64,000 nt of DNA from NCBI RefSeq assembly GCF_009391885.1, contig NZ_VZII01000025.1, forward strand, positions 1 through 64,000. The letters run 5' to 3'. Under the pieces are notes generated by a model that was not told the DNA's origin, made no database searches, and worked only from the letters and a program-made list of their open reading frames with translations. A program made the position numbers and the translations under genes. This document shows positions 28,440 through 37,452 of the stretch, in pieces (position 1 is the stretch's first letter; each line of letters opens with the position of its first letter). This DNA is from Pseudomonas sp. MN1F. Its GTDB lineage: Bacteria > Pseudomonadota > Gammaproteobacteria > Pseudomonadales > Pseudomonadaceae.

Positions 28440-29464
28440 AAGCCGCGCATCCCGAAGTAGCAGCAGCGACTGGCCAGAACCCCGGTGAGCTGTTGCGCCA
28501 GGCCCGCGAAAAACGGGAGTGGTCGCAAGCCGAGGTGGCCCGCAAGCTCAACCTCACCGTAAGTTCGTTGAACCACCTGGAAACCGGCGCCTTCGACAAG
28601 CTGCCAGGGCATACTTTCGCTCGTGGTTACATCCGCGCCTACGCCAAATTGATGGACATGGACCAAGCACCGCTGGTCGAGGCTTTCGACCAGTACACCG
28701 GTACCCATGCCAAGGGCAGTGAAGTGCATTCCCTGGGCCGCATCGAAGAACCGGTGCGCCTGTCGCACAACATCATGCGCGGCGTCACCCTGTTGCTGCT
28801 GGTCGCTGTGGTCGGCGGCAGCTTCATCTGGTGGCAGGACCAGGGCAGCCTGAAAGGCAAGGACCTGGCCAAGATGGCGCTGGAGCACGTGGAAGTCGAA
28901 AGTGCCGACGGTACCACCCAGATTCACCCGCTGGACGAGCCTGAAGACCAGGCCGTGACCGCGGGTCAGCAACCTGAGAGCGCACCGCTGCCACTGGAGC
29001 AGGCCCCCGCCGAGGCGGCAGCCGAAACCACCAGCGAAGCCGCCCCGGCCGCGACTGCGACTGCGCCTGCACCGGCTCCAGTGCCTGTTCCTGCTCCGGT
29101 TCAGCAGGCACCGGTTCATGCTGTCGCGCCAGCCCCTGCCCCTGCAGCGCCTGCCGCGCCAGTTGCCAGCGTGCCGGCCGTTGCCGCTGCCGAGCCTACC
29201 GCCCCGGCGGCCGTGCCGGCCGGCAGCGCCAAGGTTGCCATCCAGTTCACCGCCGATTGCTGGACCCAGGTGTCCGATGGCAACGGCAAGGTGCTGTTCA
29301 GCGCCGTCAAGCGCAAGGGGGACAACCTCGAGTTGACTGGCAAGCCGCCGTTCGCGGTCCGCCTGGGCTTTGCCCGTGGCGCCCAGGTCAGCTACAACGG
29401 CCAGGCCGTCGATGTTGCCCCGTTCACCAGTGGCGAGACCGCTCGCCTGAAGTTGGGACAGTAA
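28436..29464 (+). CDS. rodZ: Cytoskeletal membrane protein RodZ
   Basis: A 342-residue single-pass protein that links MreB to the elongasome and helps keep rod shape. An N-terminal helix-turn-helix (about residues 15-85, 'LLRQAREKREWSQAEVARKL') binds MreB. A membrane span lies near 115-133 ('GVTLLLLVAVVGGSFIWW'). A long Ala/Pro linker (about 175-260) leads to a periplasmic DUF4115 beta domain that ends the protein. The linker is low-complexity and probably variable in length between strains. ispG starts three bases after the stop. Confidence 0.94.
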   Translation: MKAAHPEVAAATGQNPGELLRQAREKREWSQAEVARKLNLTVSSLNHLETGAFDKLPGHTFARGYIRAYAKLMDMDQAPLVEAFDQYTGTHAKGSEVHSLGRIEEPVRLSHNIMRGVTLLLLVAVVGGSFIWWQDQGSLKGKDLAKMALEHVEVESADGTTQIHPLDEPEDQAVTAGQQPESAPLPLEQAPAEAAAETTSEAAPAATATAPAPAPVPVPAPVQQAPVHAVAPAPAPAAPAAPVASVPAVAAAEPTAPAAVPAGSAKVAIQFTADCWTQVSDGNGKVLFSAVKRKGDNLELTGKPPFAVRLGFARGAQVSYNGQAVDVAPFTSGETARLKLGQ

Positions 29465-29467
29465 GTC

Positions 29468-30577
29468 ATGCACGGCGAATCTCCGATCAAACGTCGCGAA
29501 TCCCGCAAAATCTGGGTCGGCAATGTGCCGGTGGGTGGTGATGCCCCCATCGCGGTGCAGAGCATGACCAACACCGACACCAACGATGTGATGGCCACCG
29601 TGGCGCAGATCCAGCGCCTGGTCGATGCCGGTGTCGACATCGTCCGCGTCTCGGTACCGGACATGGACGCCGCCGAAGCGTTCGGCAAGATCAAGCAGCG
29701 GGTCAGTGTGCCGCTGGTGGCCGATATCCATTTCGACTACAAGATCGCCCTGCGTGTCGCCGAGCTTGGCGTCGATTGCCTGCGCATCAACCCGGGCAAC
29801 ATCGGCCGTGAAGACCGCGTGCGCGCGGTGGTCGACGCTGCCCGCGACCGGGGCATCCCGATCCGCATCGGCGTCAACGCCGGTTCTTTGGAAAAGGACC
29901 TGCAGAAGAAGTACGGCGAGCCGACCCCGGCCGCGCTGGTCGAATCGGCCCTGCGTCACGTCGAGCACCTCGACCGCCTGGACTTCCAGGACTTCAAGGT
30001 CAGCGTGAAGGCCTCCGACGTGTTCATGGCCGTCGAAGCCTACCGCCTGCTGGCCAAACAGATCATCCAGCCGCTGCACTTGGGGATCACCGAAGCCGGT
30101 GGCCTGCGCTCGGGGACGGTGAAATCCGCCGTCGGCCTCGGTATGCTGCTGGCCGAAGGCATCGGCGATACCATCCGCATCTCGCTGGCGGCCGACCCGG
30201 TCGAAGAAGTGAAGGTCGGCTACGACATCCTCAAGTCGCTGCACCTGCGTTCGCGTGGCATCAACTTCATCGCCTGCCCGAGCTGCTCGCGGCAGAACTT
30301 CGATGTGGTCAAGACCATGAACGAGCTGGAAGGGCGCCTGGAAGACCTGCTGGTGCCGCTGGACGTGGCGGTGATCGGTTGCGTGGTCAACGGCCCCGGC
30401 GAAGCCAAGGAAGCCCACGTGGGCCTGACCGGTGGAACGCCGAACCTGATCTACATCGACGGCAAGCCGGCGCAAAAGCTGACCAATGACAACCTGGTCG
30501 ATGAGCTGGAGAAGCTCATCCGCCAGAAAGCGGCCGAAAAGGTCGAGGCTGACGCGGCGCTGATCGCCCGCAGCTGA
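29468..30577 (+). CDS. ispG: 4-hydroxy-3-methylbut-2-enyl diphosphate synthase
   Basis: A 369-residue [4Fe-4S] enzyme of the MEP isoprenoid pathway (also called GcpE). The N-terminal TIM barrel opens with '[20 protein letters not shown]', and the cluster cysteines are in '[14 protein letters not shown]' and '[15 protein letters not shown]'. It depends on Fe-S assembly and an electron donor. hisS follows 24 bp downstream. Confidence 0.97.
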   Translation: MHGESPIKRRESRKIWVGNVPVGGDAPIAVQSMTNTDTNDVMATVAQIQRLVDAGVDIVRVSVPDMDAAEAFGKIKQRVSVPLVADIHFDYKIALRVAELGVDCLRINPGNIGREDRVRAVVDAARDRGIPIRIGVNAGSLEKDLQKKYGEPTPAALVESALRHVEHLDRLDFQDFKVSVKASDVFMAVEAYRLLAKQIIQPLHLGITEAGGLRSGTVKSAVGLGMLLAEGIGDTIRISLAADPVEEVKVGYDILKSLHLRSRGINFIACPSCSRQNFDVVKTMNELEGRLEDLLVPLDVAVIGCVVNGPGEAKEAHVGLTGGTPNLIYIDGKPAQKLTNDNLVDELEKLIRQKAAEKVEADAALIARS

Positions 30578-30601
30578 CACACAGATTCGTAAGGACTTTT
30601 C

Positions 30602-31891
30602 GTGAGCAAATCGCTGCAAGCCATCCGTGGCATGAACGACATCCTGCCAGAGCAGTCGCCGCTCTGGCGCTACTTCGAAGGCACCGTCGCCGGCCTGCTG
30701 GACACCTACGGGTACAGCCAGATCCGCACGCCGATCGTCGAGTTCACCGAGCTGTTCAAGCGCTCCATTGGTGAAGTCACCGACATCGTCGAAAAAGAGA
30801 TGTACACCTTCGAGGACCGCAACGGCGATTCGCTCACCCTGCGCCCTGAAGGCACTGCCGCCTGCGTGCGCGCGGTACTGGAGCATGGCATCACTGGCAA
30901 CGGCCAGGTGCAGAAACTCTGGTACATCGGCCAGATGTTCCGCCACGAGCGCCCGCAGAAGGGCCGCTATCGCCAGTTCCACCAGATCGGTGTGGAAGTG
31001 TTCAACCTGGACGGTCCGGACATCGATGCCGAGCTGATCATGCTCACCTGGCGCCTGTGGGGCCTGCTGGGCATCCAGGACGCGGTCAAGCTCGAGCTCA
31101 ACAGCCTGGGTACCAGCGAAGCTCGTGCCCGCTACCGTGACGCGCTGGTCGAGTTCCTCTCGGCGCGCCTGGAGCAGCTCGACGAAGACAGCCAGCGCCG
31201 CCTCAAGAGCAACCCGCTGCGCATCCTCGATAGCAAGGACCAGGGTACCCAAGCGGTGCTGGTTGGCGCGCCGAAGCTGGAAGACTACCTGGACGAAGAT
31301 TCCCGCGTGCACTTCGAGGGCCTCAAGGCTCGCCTCGACGCCGCTGGCATCCCGTTCGTGATCAACACCAAGCTGGTACGTGGCCTGGACTACTACAGCA
31401 AGACCGTGTTCGAGTGGGTCACCGACAAGCTCGGCGCCCAGGGCACCGTCTGCGCCGGTGGCCGTTACGACGGCCTGGTCGAGCAGATGGGCGGCAAGCC
31501 GACCACTGGCGTTGGTTTCGCCATGGGTATCGAGCGCCTGATCCTGCTGCTGGAAACCCTCGGCAAGGTCCCCGAGTCGATCAACCGCACCATCGACGTC
31601 TACCTGTGCGCCTTTGGCGAGCAGGCGGAACTGGCCGGCCTGCGCCTGTCCGAAAGCCTGCGCGACCGCCTGCCGGGCTTGCGCCTGGCGGTCAACGCCG
31701 GTGGTGGCAGCTTCAAGAGCCAGTTCAAGAAGGCCGACAAGAGCGGCGCGCTGTTCGCCCTGATCCTCGGCGACGACGAACTGGCCAAGCAAGAGATCGG
31801 CTTGAAGCCCCTGCGTGGTCAGGGCGAACAACAGAACATTGCCTGGGATGCTCTGGCTGAGCACCTGGAAACCGCGATCGCTAAGGCGTAA
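30602..31891 (+). CDS. hisS: Histidyl-tRNA synthetase
   Basis: A 429-residue class II synthetase that charges tRNA-His. Motif 1 is near '[20 protein letters not shown]', motif 2 is '[20 protein letters not shown]', the histidine-binding block is '[15 protein letters not shown]', and motif 3 is '[17 protein letters not shown]'. It starts at GTG 30602 after AAGGA. YfgM, BamB and Der follow in the normal order. Confidence 0.98.
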   Translation: MSKSLQAIRGMNDILPEQSPLWRYFEGTVAGLLDTYGYSQIRTPIVEFTELFKRSIGEVTDIVEKEMYTFEDRNGDSLTLRPEGTAACVRAVLEHGITGNGQVQKLWYIGQMFRHERPQKGRYRQFHQIGVEVFNLDGPDIDAELIMLTWRLWGLLGIQDAVKLELNSLGTSEARARYRDALVEFLSARLEQLDEDSQRRLKSNPLRILDSKDQGTQAVLVGAPKLEDYLDEDSRVHFEGLKARLDAAGIPFVINTKLVRGLDYYSKTVFEWVTDKLGAQGTVCAGGRYDGLVEQMGGKPTTGVGFAMGIERLILLLETLGKVPESINRTIDVYLCAFGEQAELAGLRLSESLRDRLPGLRLAVNAGGGSFKSQFKKADKSGALFALILGDDELAKQEIGLKPLRGQGEQQNIAWDALAEHLETAIAKA

Positions 31892-31930
31892 CGCGGTTCA
31901 ACAAGCGAATAGGCGAAAAGGAGTATTGGG

Positions 31931-32569
31931 GTGTCGAGTACCGATGATGAACTGGCAGGGGTCAAGGACTGGTGGAACCGCAACGGCAAGCCGCTGCTGA
32001 CCGGTGCCCTGCTGGCTGGTGTGGTGGTGATGGGCTGGAATACCTGGCACAAGTACCAGAACAACCAGTCGCAAGGTGCCTCGCAGCTGTATCAGGCCCT
32101 GCTTGAGACCAGCCTGACGCCGAATGGCCAGCCAGACGCAACCAAGGTTGCGGAGCTGGCCGGCAAGCTCAAGAGCGAGTTCGGCGGTACTGCATACGCC
32201 CAGTACGGCAGCCTGTTCGTGGCCAAGGTCGCGGTCGAGAGCGGCAAGCTCGACGACGCTGCTGCCGAGCTGAAGAGCGTGCTGGACAAGCCGGCCGACG
32301 TCACCTTGGGCGAAATCTCGCGCCAGCGCCTGGCGCGTGTGCTCGCTGCCCAGAACAAGGCCGAAGAGGCCCTCAAGCTGCTCGATGGCGATGCTGACAA
32401 GGCATTCCTGGCCAGCCGTGAAGAGCTGAAGGGTGACCTGCTGGTGCAACTGGGTCGCGGCGACGATGCCCACAGTGCCTACGAAAAAGCCAAGGCCGCG
32501 CTGTCTGATGAAGCAGCGGTCGGTGGCCTGCAACTGAAGCTGGATGACCTGGCCAAAGGGGACGCGTAA
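31931..32569 (+). CDS. YfgM-like membrane chaperone/ancillary SecYEG protein
   Basis: A 212-residue protein with one span ('PLLTGALLAGVVVMGWNTW', about residues 19-37) and a periplasmic TPR-like helical domain (DUF2133). In E. coli YfgM associates with SecYEG and PpiD and takes part in handing over secreted proteins. It starts at GTG 31931 after AAAAGGAG (31916-31923), and its stop is followed directly by the bamB GTG. Confidence 0.9.
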   Translation: MSSTDDELAGVKDWWNRNGKPLLTGALLAGVVVMGWNTWHKYQNNQSQGASQLYQALLETSLTPNGQPDATKVAELAGKLKSEFGGTAYAQYGSLFVAKVAVESGKLDDAAAELKSVLDKPADVTLGEISRQRLARVLAAQNKAEEALKLLDGDADKAFLASREELKGDLLVQLGRGDDAHSAYEKAKAALSDEAAVGGLQLKLDDLAKGDA

Positions 32570-33712
32570 GTGATCGGTTGGAAACAAGCAGCAGTGCTGA
32601 CCCTGGCCATCCTGGCCGCGGGTTGCAGCAGCAACAGCAAGAAGGAACTGCCTCCGGCCGAGCTGACCAAGTTCACCGAAGAAGTGGTACTGAAAAAGCA
32701 GTGGAGCCGTTCGATCGGTGACGGCCAGGGCGAGACCTACAACACCCTGGTACCGGCCATCGAGAATGACCGCATCTACGCCGCCGACGTCAACGGCAAA
32801 GTGTTCGCCCTCGACCGCATCACCGGTGACGTGGTGTGGAAGAAAGACCTCGAGCTGCCGGTTTCCGGCGCGGTCGGCGTGGGTTACGGCCTGGTGATGC
32901 TCGGCACCCTCAAGGGTGAAGTCGTCGCGCTGGACTCCAGCACCGGTGAAGAGCGCTGGCGCTCCCGCGTGACCAGCGAAGTCCTGGCGCCGCCTGCCAA
33001 TAACGGTGACGTGGTGGTGGTGCAGACCCAGGACGACCGCCTGATCGGTCTCGACGCCAGCACCGGCAACCGCCGCTGGATTTACGAAAACACCCCGGCC
33101 GTGCTGACCCTGCGTGGCACCGGCGCGCCGATCGCCACCAACCGCCTGGCCGTCGCCGGCCTGTCCACCGGCAAGGTGGTGGCGGTGGACATCAACAACG
33201 GCGTGCCAGTGTGGGAGAGCCGCGTGGCCATCCCGCAGGGCCGTTCCGAACTGGACCGCGTGGTCGACATCGACGGCGGCCTGCTGCTGTCCGGTGGTAC
33301 CCTGTACGTCAGCACCTACCAGGGCCGCGTCGCGGGCCTGGACCTGGAAAGCGGCCGTGTACTGTGGCAGCGCGATGCCTCCAGCTATGTGGGCGTCGCC
33401 CAGGGCTACGGCAACGTCTATGTCAGCGAAGCCACCGGTACCGTTGAAAGTGTCGACGAGCGCTCTTCCAGCGCACTGTGGACCAACGATTCGATGGCCC
33501 GCCGCCAACTGACCGCGCCTGAAGTGTTCTCCAGCTACGTGGCTGTAGGGGACTTCGAGGGTTACCTGCACCTGCTGAGCCAGGTCGATGGCCGCTTCGT
33601 CGGCCGTGAGCGTATCGACAGCGATGGCCTGCGCGCCCGCCCACTTGTGGTCGGCGACACCATCTACGTCTTCGGCAACAGCGGCAAGCTCGAGGCACTG
33701 ACCGTCCGCTGA
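32570..33712 (+). CDS. bamB: Outer-membrane assembly lipoprotein BamB
   Basis: A 380-residue lipoprotein of the BAM complex that helps insert beta-barrel proteins. The lipobox is 'LAAGC' with Cys at residue 19, and the rest is an eight-bladed PQQ-like propeller, with repeats such as 'FALDRITGDVVWKKDL', 'VALDSSTGEERWRSRV', 'IGLDASTGNRRWIYEN' and 'AGLDLESGRVLWQRD'. Start is GTG 32570, immediately after the yfgM stop. Three hairpins separate it from der. Confidence 0.96.
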   Translation: MIGWKQAAVLTLAILAAGCSSNSKKELPPAELTKFTEEVVLKKQWSRSIGDGQGETYNTLVPAIENDRIYAADVNGKVFALDRITGDVVWKKDLELPVSGAVGVGYGLVMLGTLKGEVVALDSSTGEERWRSRVTSEVLAPPANNGDVVVVQTQDDRLIGLDASTGNRRWIYENTPAVLTLRGTGAPIATNRLAVAGLSTGKVVAVDINNGVPVWESRVAIPQGRSELDRVVDIDGGLLLSGGTLYVSTYQGRVAGLDLESGRVLWQRDASSYVGVAQGYGNVYVSEATGTVESVDERSSSALWTNDSMARRQLTAPEVFSSYVAVGDFEGYLHLLSQVDGRFVGRERIDSDGLRARPLVVGDTIYVFGNSGKLEALTVR

Positions 33713-33718
33713 GGCTAT

Positions 33719-33804
33719 GCTTGAAGCCTTGGCGGGCTTCAAGCTGCGGCGTAGGACACGCCGCCCGAACTCCGGCCGCTGCCTTGCAGCGGCCTTTGCA
33801 TTTT
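33719..33804 (+). terminator. Three consecutive perfect hairpins between bamB and der
   Basis: Hairpin 1 is GCTTGAAGCC (33719-33728) with GGCTTCAAGC (33735-33744). Hairpin 2 is GCGGCGT (33746-33752) with ACGCCGC (33758-33764). Hairpin 3 is GGCCGCTGC (33774-33782) with GCAGCGGCC (33786-33794), followed by TTTGCATTTT. Only the third has a U-tract and is a plausible terminator or attenuator; the first two could act as mRNA 3'-end barriers. Confidence 0.8.
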
Positions 33805-33829
33805 CAAGAATTCAAGAGTGGAGAGCCGC

Positions 33830-35293
33830 ATGGTTCCCGTAATCGCCTTGGTGGGCCGCCCGAACGTCGGCAAATCCACCATGTTCAACCGCCTGACCAA
33901 GACCCGCGATGCCATCGTCGGTGACTTGTCGGGTCTGACCCGTGATCGCCAGTACGGTGATGCCACCTGGCAGGGTCGTTCTTTCATCCTTATCGACACT
34001 GGCGGTATCACCGGTGACGAAGTGGGCATGGACGAGAAGATGGCCGAGCAGTCGCTGATGGCCATCGAAGAAGCCGACTATGTGCTGTTCCTGGTCGACG
34101 CCCGCGCTGGCATGACCGCTGCGGACCAGATGATTGCCGAGCACCTGCGCAAGCGCAACAAGTCGGCCATCCTGGTGGCTAACAAGATCGACAACATCGA
34201 CACCGATGTTGCACGTGCCGAGTTCTCGCCCATGGGCATGGGCAACGCCATTCCGGTGGCGGGCTCCCAAGGCCGTGGTATCAGCGCCCTGATGGAAGCC
34301 GTGCTGGGCCACCTGCCGCGTGACGCCGAGGAAGAAGCCCTTGACCAGGATGTCGCAGAAGGCGAGGAGGCTGTGCGCATTCCTGGCCCAAGCGAGAAAG
34401 ATGGCATCAAGATCGCCATCATCGGCCGCCCGAACGTTGGCAAGTCGACCCTGGTCAACCGTATGCTCGGCGAAGAGCGCGTGGTGGTGTACGACGAGCC
34501 AGGTACTACCCGTGACAGTATCTACATCCCGTTCGAACGTGATGGCGACAAGTACACCTTCATCGACACTGCCGGTGTGCGCAAGCGCGGCAAGATCCAC
34601 GAGGAAGTCGAAAAGTTCTCGGTGGTGAAGACCCTGCAGGCGATCAAGGACGCCAACGTGGTGATCTTCGTCATGGACGCCCGCGAAGGTGTGGTGGACC
34701 ACGACCTCAACCTGCTGGGCTTCGCCCTCGAGGCCGGCCGCGCCATCGTCATCGCCCTGAACAAGTGGGATGGCATGGAGCCGGGTGAGCGCGCTTACGT
34801 GAAGACCGAACTGGAGCGCCGGCTGTTCTTCGTCGACTTCGCCGACATCCACTTCATCTCCGCCTTGCACGGCACCGGCGTGGGCAACCTGTACAAGTCG
34901 GTGCAGGCCGCGTTCACCTCGGCTGTGACCCGCTGGCCAACCAGCCGCCTGACGCAGATCCTCGAAGATGCCGTCAGCGAGCACCAGCCACCGCTGGTCA
35001 ACGGTCGCCGCATCAAGCTGCGCTATGCCCACCTCGGTGGTGCCAACCCGCCGCTGATCGTGATCCACGGCAACCAGACCGAGAGCATTCCCAAGTCGTA
35101 CTCGCGTTACCTGGAAAACACCTACCGCCGCGTGCTGAAGCTGGTCGGTACGCCGATCCGCATCGAGTACAAGGGCGGTGAGAACCCGTACGAGGGCAAG
35201 AAGAACACCCTCACCGATCGCCAGGTCAACAAGAAGCGCCGCCTGATGTCGCACCACAAGAAGGCCGAGAAGAAGCGCCGCGACAAGCGCTGA
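33830..35293 (+). CDS. der: Ribosome-assembly GTPase Der (EngA)
   Basis: A 487-residue protein with two tandem GTPase domains and a C-terminal KH-like domain; it is needed for 50S subunit assembly. Walker A 'GRPNVGKST' occurs twice (about residues 10 and 201), with G4 motifs 'NKID' and 'NKWD'. The basic tail '[13 protein letters not shown]' is typical. The ATG at 33830 is taken; a GTG four codons upstream is possible, but GGAGAG just before 33830 fits the ATG. Confidence 0.97.
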   Translation: MVPVIALVGRPNVGKSTMFNRLTKTRDAIVGDLSGLTRDRQYGDATWQGRSFILIDTGGITGDEVGMDEKMAEQSLMAIEEADYVLFLVDARAGMTAADQMIAEHLRKRNKSAILVANKIDNIDTDVARAEFSPMGMGNAIPVAGSQGRGISALMEAVLGHLPRDAEEEALDQDVAEGEEAVRIPGPSEKDGIKIAIIGRPNVGKSTLVNRMLGEERVVVYDEPGTTRDSIYIPFERDGDKYTFIDTAGVRKRGKIHEEVEKFSVVKTLQAIKDANVVIFVMDAREGVVDHDLNLLGFALEAGRAIVIALNKWDGMEPGERAYVKTELERRLFFVDFADIHFISALHGTGVGNLYKSVQAAFTSAVTRWPTSRLTQILEDAVSEHQPPLVNGRRIKLRYAHLGGANPPLIVIHGNQTESIPKSYSRYLENTYRRVLKLVGTPIRIEYKGGENPYEGKKNTLTDRQVNKKRRLMSHHKKAEKKRRDKR

Positions 35294-35302
35294 TTGCGCG
35301 TC

Positions 35303-35338
35303 GGCTTCTTCGCGGGGTTACCCGCGAAGAAGCCCTTT
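35303..35338 (+). terminator. Terminator after der, REP-like stem
   Basis: GGCTTCTTCGCGGG (35303-35316), loop GTTA, CCCGCGAAGAAGCC (35321-35334), then CTTT. A perfect 14-bp stem containing the TTCGCGGG core found in P. putida REP elements. It may serve as both terminator and REP. Confidence 0.85.
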
Positions 35339-35442
35339 GATCCAAAGCAATCCCCCTATTGTTTCAACCTTTTTCCTGACCGCTCGATCCGCTATGCTCG
35401 GACTCCACCCCGTGCCGGATACACCCCAGGAAAGAGGGCTCC

Positions 35443-36591
35443 ATGATCCGCAGCAAACTGCCGAATGTCGGCACGACCATCTTCACCACCATGTCCCAGC
35501 TCGCCGCGCAGACCGGCGCGCTCAACCTGTCCCAGGGTTTTCCCGATTTCAACGGCCCGCAGGCGCTGCTCGATGCAGTCGGCCGGCATGTTGCCGCCGG
35601 GCATAACCAGTATTCGCCGATGACCGGCCTACCGGCCCTGCGCCAGCAGGTGGCAGCCAAGGTCGCGCGGTTGTATGGCGCGCAGGTGGATGCCGATCAG
35701 GAGGTAACCATCACCCCGGGCGCCACCGAGGCGATCTTCTGCGCCATCCAGGCGGTGATCCACGCAGGCGACGAGGTGATCGTCTTCGATCCCTGTTACG
35801 ACAGCTACGAGCCCTCCGTGGAGCTGGCTGGCGGGCGCTGTGTGCATGTGCAACTGAGCGATGGCGACTTCCGCATCGACTGGCAGAAGTTCAGCGATGC
35901 CCTGAGCCCGCGTACGCGCATGGTCATTCTCAATTCGCCGCACAACCCCAGCGGCGCGCTGATCAGCCGGGAAGACCTCGACCAGTTGGCCAAGCTGATC
36001 GCCGAGCGCGATATCTACCTGATCAGCGACGAAGTCTACGAACACCTGGTCTATGACGGCGTGCGCCATGCCAGCGTGCTGGCCCACGAGCAGCTGTACT
36101 CGCGGGCGTTCGTGATCAGCTCGTTCGGCAAGACCTACCACGTCACTGGCTGGAAGACCGGCTACGTGATCGCGCCGCCGGCCTTGAGCGCCGAACTGCG
36201 CAAGGTGCACCAGTACGTCAACTTCTGCGGCGTGACGCCGTTGCAATGCGCGCTGGCCGACTTCATGGCCGAGCACCCGGAGCACATCGACGAACTGCCG
36301 GGCTTCTACCAGGCCAAGCGCGACCTGTTCTGCGACCTGCTCGAAGGCTCGCGTTTCAGCTTTACCCGCACGGCGGGCACCTATTTCCAACTGGTGGACT
36401 ACTCGCAGATCCGCCCGGACCTGAACGATGTCGACATGGCCCTGTGGCTCACCCGTGAACATGGCGTGGCGACCATTCCGGTGTCGGTGTTCTACCAGCA
36501 ACCCATCCCCGAGCAACGCCTGGTACGCCTGTGCTTTGCCAAACGTGAGGAGACGCTGCGTCAGGCAGCGGAAAAACTATGCGCGATCTGA
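35443..36591 (+). CDS. PLP aminotransferase, methionine/glutamine-type (YbdL-like)
   Basis: A 382-residue fold-type I aminotransferase. 'GALNLSQGFPDFNGP' and 'GHNQYSPMTGLPALRQQVA' are family openings, 'LNSPHNPSGALIS' holds the cofactor Asn, 'ISDEVYEHLVYDG' the Asp/Tyr, and 'SSFGKTYHVTGWKTGYVI' the PLP lysine. Similarity is to YbdL/KAT-III enzymes that transaminate methionine or glutamine with 2-oxoacids. Its stop overlaps the amidase start (36579) by 13 bases, and an omega-amidase would hydrolyse the 2-oxoglutaramate formed when glutamine is the amino donor. The pair fits the glutamine transaminase/omega-amidase route, which also salvages methionine from its keto-acid. Confidence 0.88.
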   Translation: MIRSKLPNVGTTIFTTMSQLAAQTGALNLSQGFPDFNGPQALLDAVGRHVAAGHNQYSPMTGLPALRQQVAAKVARLYGAQVDADQEVTITPGATEAIFCAIQAVIHAGDEVIVFDPCYDSYEPSVELAGGRCVHVQLSDGDFRIDWQKFSDALSPRTRMVILNSPHNPSGALISREDLDQLAKLIAERDIYLISDEVYEHLVYDGVRHASVLAHEQLYSRAFVISSFGKTYHVTGWKTGYVIAPPALSAELRKVHQYVNFCGVTPLQCALADFMAEHPEHIDELPGFYQAKRDLFCDLLEGSRFSFTRTAGTYFQLVDYSQIRPDLNDVDMALWLTREHGVATIPVSVFYQQPIPEQRLVRLCFAKREETLRQAAEKLCAI

Positions 36592-37370
36592 GTGCTCTGC
36601 CCAACCTGAACGTCGCCCTGGTCCAGACCACCCTGGCGTGGCATGACCGTGAGGCCAACTACGCGCATTTCGAGGTGCTGCTGGACCAGGCCCGTGGCAG
36701 CGACCTGGTGGTCCTGCCCGAGATGTTCACCACGGGGTTTTCCATGCAGTCCGAAACCCTCTGTGAGCCTGAGAACGGCCCGACCTACAAATGGCTCAAG
36801 GCCCAGGCCAAGCGTATCGACGCGGTGATCACGGGCAGTGTGATCATCCAGGCCGCCGACGGCAGCCATCGCAACCGCTTGCTGTGGGCGCGGCCGGATG
36901 GCGAGATCCTGCATTACGACAAGCGTCACCTGTTCCGCATGGCCGGCGAGCACAAGCACTACACCCCGGGTGAGCGCCAGGTGCAGTTCGAGGTCAAGGG
37001 CTGGCGGGTGCGCCCGCTGATCTGCTACGACCTGCGTTTCCCGGTGTGGAGCTGCGATGCGCAGGACACCGACCTGCTGCTGTACACCGCCAACTGGCCC
37101 GCGGCGCGTCGCCAGCACTGGAACCGCCTGCTGCCGGCGCGGGGCATCGAGAACCTGTGCTACGTGGCGGCGGTGAACCGGGTAGGGACGGACGGCAAGG
37201 GCTTTGCCTATTCCGGCGACAGCCAGGTGCTGGACTTCCAGGGTGAGAGCCTGCTCAGTGCAGGGGAGGCAGACGGGGTGTTCACTGCAGTGCTGAGCGC
37301 GGCGGAGCTGGCGGCGTACCGCACCAAGTTCCCGGCCAACCTGGATGCCGATACCTTCGAGCTGCATTGA
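36579..37370 (+). CDS. Omega-amidase (nitrilase superfamily, YafV-like)
   Basis: A 263-residue carbon-nitrogen hydrolase. The Glu-Lys-Cys triad is seen in 'VVLPEMFTTGFSM' (Glu), 'YDKRHLFRMAGEHKHYTPG' (Lys) and 'LICYDLRFPVW' (Cys). These sequences match the YafV/Nit2-like branch that hydrolyses 2-oxoglutaramate and 2-oxosuccinamate. Overlap with the aminotransferase gene supports coupled function. A REP-like hairpin follows. Confidence 0.9.
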   Translation: MRDLSALPNLNVALVQTTLAWHDREANYAHFEVLLDQARGSDLVVLPEMFTTGFSMQSETLCEPENGPTYKWLKAQAKRIDAVITGSVIIQAADGSHRNRLLWARPDGEILHYDKRHLFRMAGEHKHYTPGERQVQFEVKGWRVRPLICYDLRFPVWSCDAQDTDLLLYTANWPAARRQHWNRLLPARGIENLCYVAAVNRVGTDGKGFAYSGDSQVLDFQGESLLSAGEADGVFTAVLSAAELAAYRTKFPANLDADTFELH

Positions 37371-37381
37371 TAGCCTGTACT

Positions 37382-37430
37382 GGCCTCTTCGCGGGTTTAT
37401 CGAGGCGTCGAACCGCCGCGAAGAGGCCGG
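37382..37430 (+). repeat. Degenerate REP-like hairpin after the amidase gene
   Basis: GGCCTCTTCGCGG (37382-37394) pairs with CCGCGAAGAGGCC (37417-37429) around a 22-base spacer. The arm carries the TTCGCGG core of putida REP elements. It lies between two convergent genes, with no U-tract. Confidence 0.75.
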
Positions 37431-37452
37431 TGCTGGTTACATCACTATCTGA

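Noticed and set aside
28412..31864. A 1150-codon open frame on the minus strand opposite rodZ, ispG and hisS
   Set aside because: It is antisense to three clearly conserved genes. Long antisense frames are common in high-GC DNA, and the translation has no recognisable domain.
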